Position numbers and translations under genes: made by a program
Notes under the pieces: generated by a model
Databases searched by the model: none
Seen by the model: only the letters and a program-made list of their open reading frames with translations
Told to the model about the DNA's origin: nothing
NCBI GenBank assembly: GCA_010692645.1
Contig: JAAHGS010000042.1
Coordinates: 1 to 47,885, forward strand
Source of the DNA: Symploca sp. SIO2E9
GTDB taxonomy: Bacteria; Cyanobacteriota; Cyanobacteriia; Cyanobacteriales; Coleofasciculaceae
Direction: 5' to 3'
Length of the DNA: 47,885 nt
Shown: positions 47,227-47,885 of the stretch, piece by piece
Position numbering within the stretch: position 1 is the stretch's first letter
Layout: every line of letters begins with the position of its first letter

Positions 47227-47588
47227 TTTTTAATTTGTTCATAGTTAATCACTTATGGTTCATTGGTCCATGAGTGATTAACTATGAAAAGTATCTCGTC
47301 TAGAGTGACTTTAGTCACAACAACGCTATTTAGGTTTGTTATAATAATCTTGGTTGTTGACCCACCCGACTGACTAAGAGGCCACCCTTTGGGTATAGTA
47401 AGTATGTACTCGGCAGAGTTCGGGGAATCAGAGAAACCGCTGGCTCTAAAGATGTCCATGTTGATCTGTCCGTAAAATCGGAAAACTCCACAAGTAAATA
47501 AATTTGGGATGAAAGTTCCAGAGAATCTCCTTTCTTCTAGAAAGGAGAGTATCAAAGTATATTGTTAACAACCATAGGGGTAAAAAGC
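47227..47588. other. Region upstream of rpmJ
   Basis: Begins with the AGTTAATCAC/GTGATTAACT inverted repeat (about 47243-47284), which may be the 3' end structure of the decarboxylase-like gene. The rest holds the doubtful minus-strand frame and the rpmJ promoter. A TTATAATAAT stretch at about 47339 only loosely resembles a Zur box. Confidence 0.45.
47253..47555 (-). CDS. Doubtful small ORF, possible gene remnant
   Basis: A 100-residue frame of low confidence. [12 protein letters not shown] and STTKIIITN recall the start of cyanobacterial DUF2808 surface proteins. The frame lacks a signal peptide and the rest of the domain, so if real it is a fragment. It opposes the bL36 gene. Confidence 0.25.
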   Translation of the reverse strand: MILSFLEERRFSGTFIPNLFTCGVFRFYGQINMDIFRASGFSDSPNSAEYILTIPKGWPLSQSGGSTTKIIITNLNSVVVTKVTLDEILFIVNHSWTNEP

Positions 47589-47744
47589 ATGAAAGTTGTC
47601 AGCTCAATCGGAAGCTTGAAGACTCGCCACAAAGATTGTCAAGTGGTACGCCGTCGTGGTCGTCTATATGTAATTTGTAAAAGCGACCCTAGATTTAAAG
47701 TCCGTCAGGGGGGGTGTAAGAACAAAAAGAAAGGCAACGGCTAA
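47589..47744 (+). CDS. rpmJ: 50S ribosomal protein bL36, zinc-free (C-) type
   Basis: 51 residues from ATG 47589 with AGGGG 9 bases upstream. [30 protein letters not shown] aligns with bL36. In the zinc form four ligands are Cys-x2-Cys, a later Cys and a His (NPKHKQRQG). Here the first Cys is replaced (His14 and Lys15 region) and the His is Phe36, so the zinc site is lost. This matches the YkgO-like paralogue used when zinc is short. The frame is open upstream, but the longer start at 47562 does not look native. A terminator follows. Confidence 0.88.
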   Translation: MKVVSSIGSLKTRHKDCQVVRRRGRLYVICKSDPRFKVRQGGCKNKKKGNG

Positions 47745-47773
47745 ACTGAGCAAGTATAACACCATCTCACAGT

Positions 47774-47803
47774 CGGGAGCGTGGTAGCTCCCGTTTTCTA
47801 AAC
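47774..47803 (+). terminator. Intrinsic terminator of rpmJ
   Basis: CGGGAGC, 6-base loop, GCTCCCG, then TTTTCT, 30 bases after the bL36 stop. A second stem CACGGCAAAT/ATTTGCCGTG follows at 47820-47841. Confidence 0.85.
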
Positions 47804-47885
47804 GGGGGCGGAAACGCGACACGGCAAATTTATTTGCCGTGATGTGGGTCTTTGATGTAAGCCATTATCACCGCTGTTGAAACCT

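Noticed and set aside
47335-47350. Zur box for rpmJ
   Set aside because: Only loosely matches the consensus and lies about 240 bases from the start.

Overview
The window is cyanobacterial chromosome. The evidence is an allophycocyanin core operon (apcE-apcA-apcB-apcC), the cyanobacterial-type ATP synthase operon (atp1-a-c-b'-b-delta-alpha-gamma, with beta and epsilon absent as usual), a PAM68-type photosystem II assembly factor, an NblB-like HEAT protein, and many GCGATCGC (HIP1) octamers. Heptamer arrays of AGTAATA, ACACGGAG-type arrays, palindromic intergenic repeats and a four-linker-repeat ApcE (expected pentacylindrical phycobilisome core) suggest a repeat-rich, probably filamentous species. 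The genus cannot be named from the sequence.

Layout. 1-6.2 kb: secreted hypothetical protein, rpsO, PAM68-like gene, DAHP synthase, a fibrillin-like gene paired with an NblB-like gene, and a triple peptidoglycan-binding-domain protein. 6.2-12.9 kb: accessory block with a 60-aa orphan protein, a duplicated structured non-coding repeat, a TPR-CHAT caspase-like protein, an acidic small protein and a coiled-coil membrane protein, ending in a 98-bp MITE. 12.9-20 kb: ftsW and the apc operon, all on the minus strand. 20-28 kb: a methyltransferase and the ATP synthase operon on the plus strand. 28-34.4 kb: PGAP1-like lipase, GH13 glucosidase, a triplicated-repeat membrane protein, a small hypothetical gene, and a second copy of the 60-aa orphan with the same 5' leader structure.

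34.5-38 kb: the most interesting locus. A precursor protein with 17 tandem TTxAxGEE units is translationally coupled (TAATG) to an ATP-grasp ligase and followed by a strong intrinsic terminator. This is a plesiocin-type (TTxxxxEE) graspetide, or omega-ester RiPP, pathway with a very large core and an unusually long leader. A serine hydrolase gene lies just upstream on the same strand.

38-47.9 kb: RNase D-like exonuclease, a decayed MscS channel gene, a bestrophin, a NAGPA-type phosphodiester glycosidase, and a four-gene cluster. That cluster holds a single-CxxCH secreted protein, a small subunit of the sorbitol/gluconate dehydrogenase type, a GMC flavoprotein with a 3Fe-4S cysteine motif, and an acetoacetate-decarboxylase-like protein. 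Together they look like a periplasmic or membrane FAD dehydrogenase complex feeding electrons to a cytochrome. A zinc-independent-type bL36 gene with a terminator closes the window.

All functional calls come from reading motifs and gene context. No database search was run.
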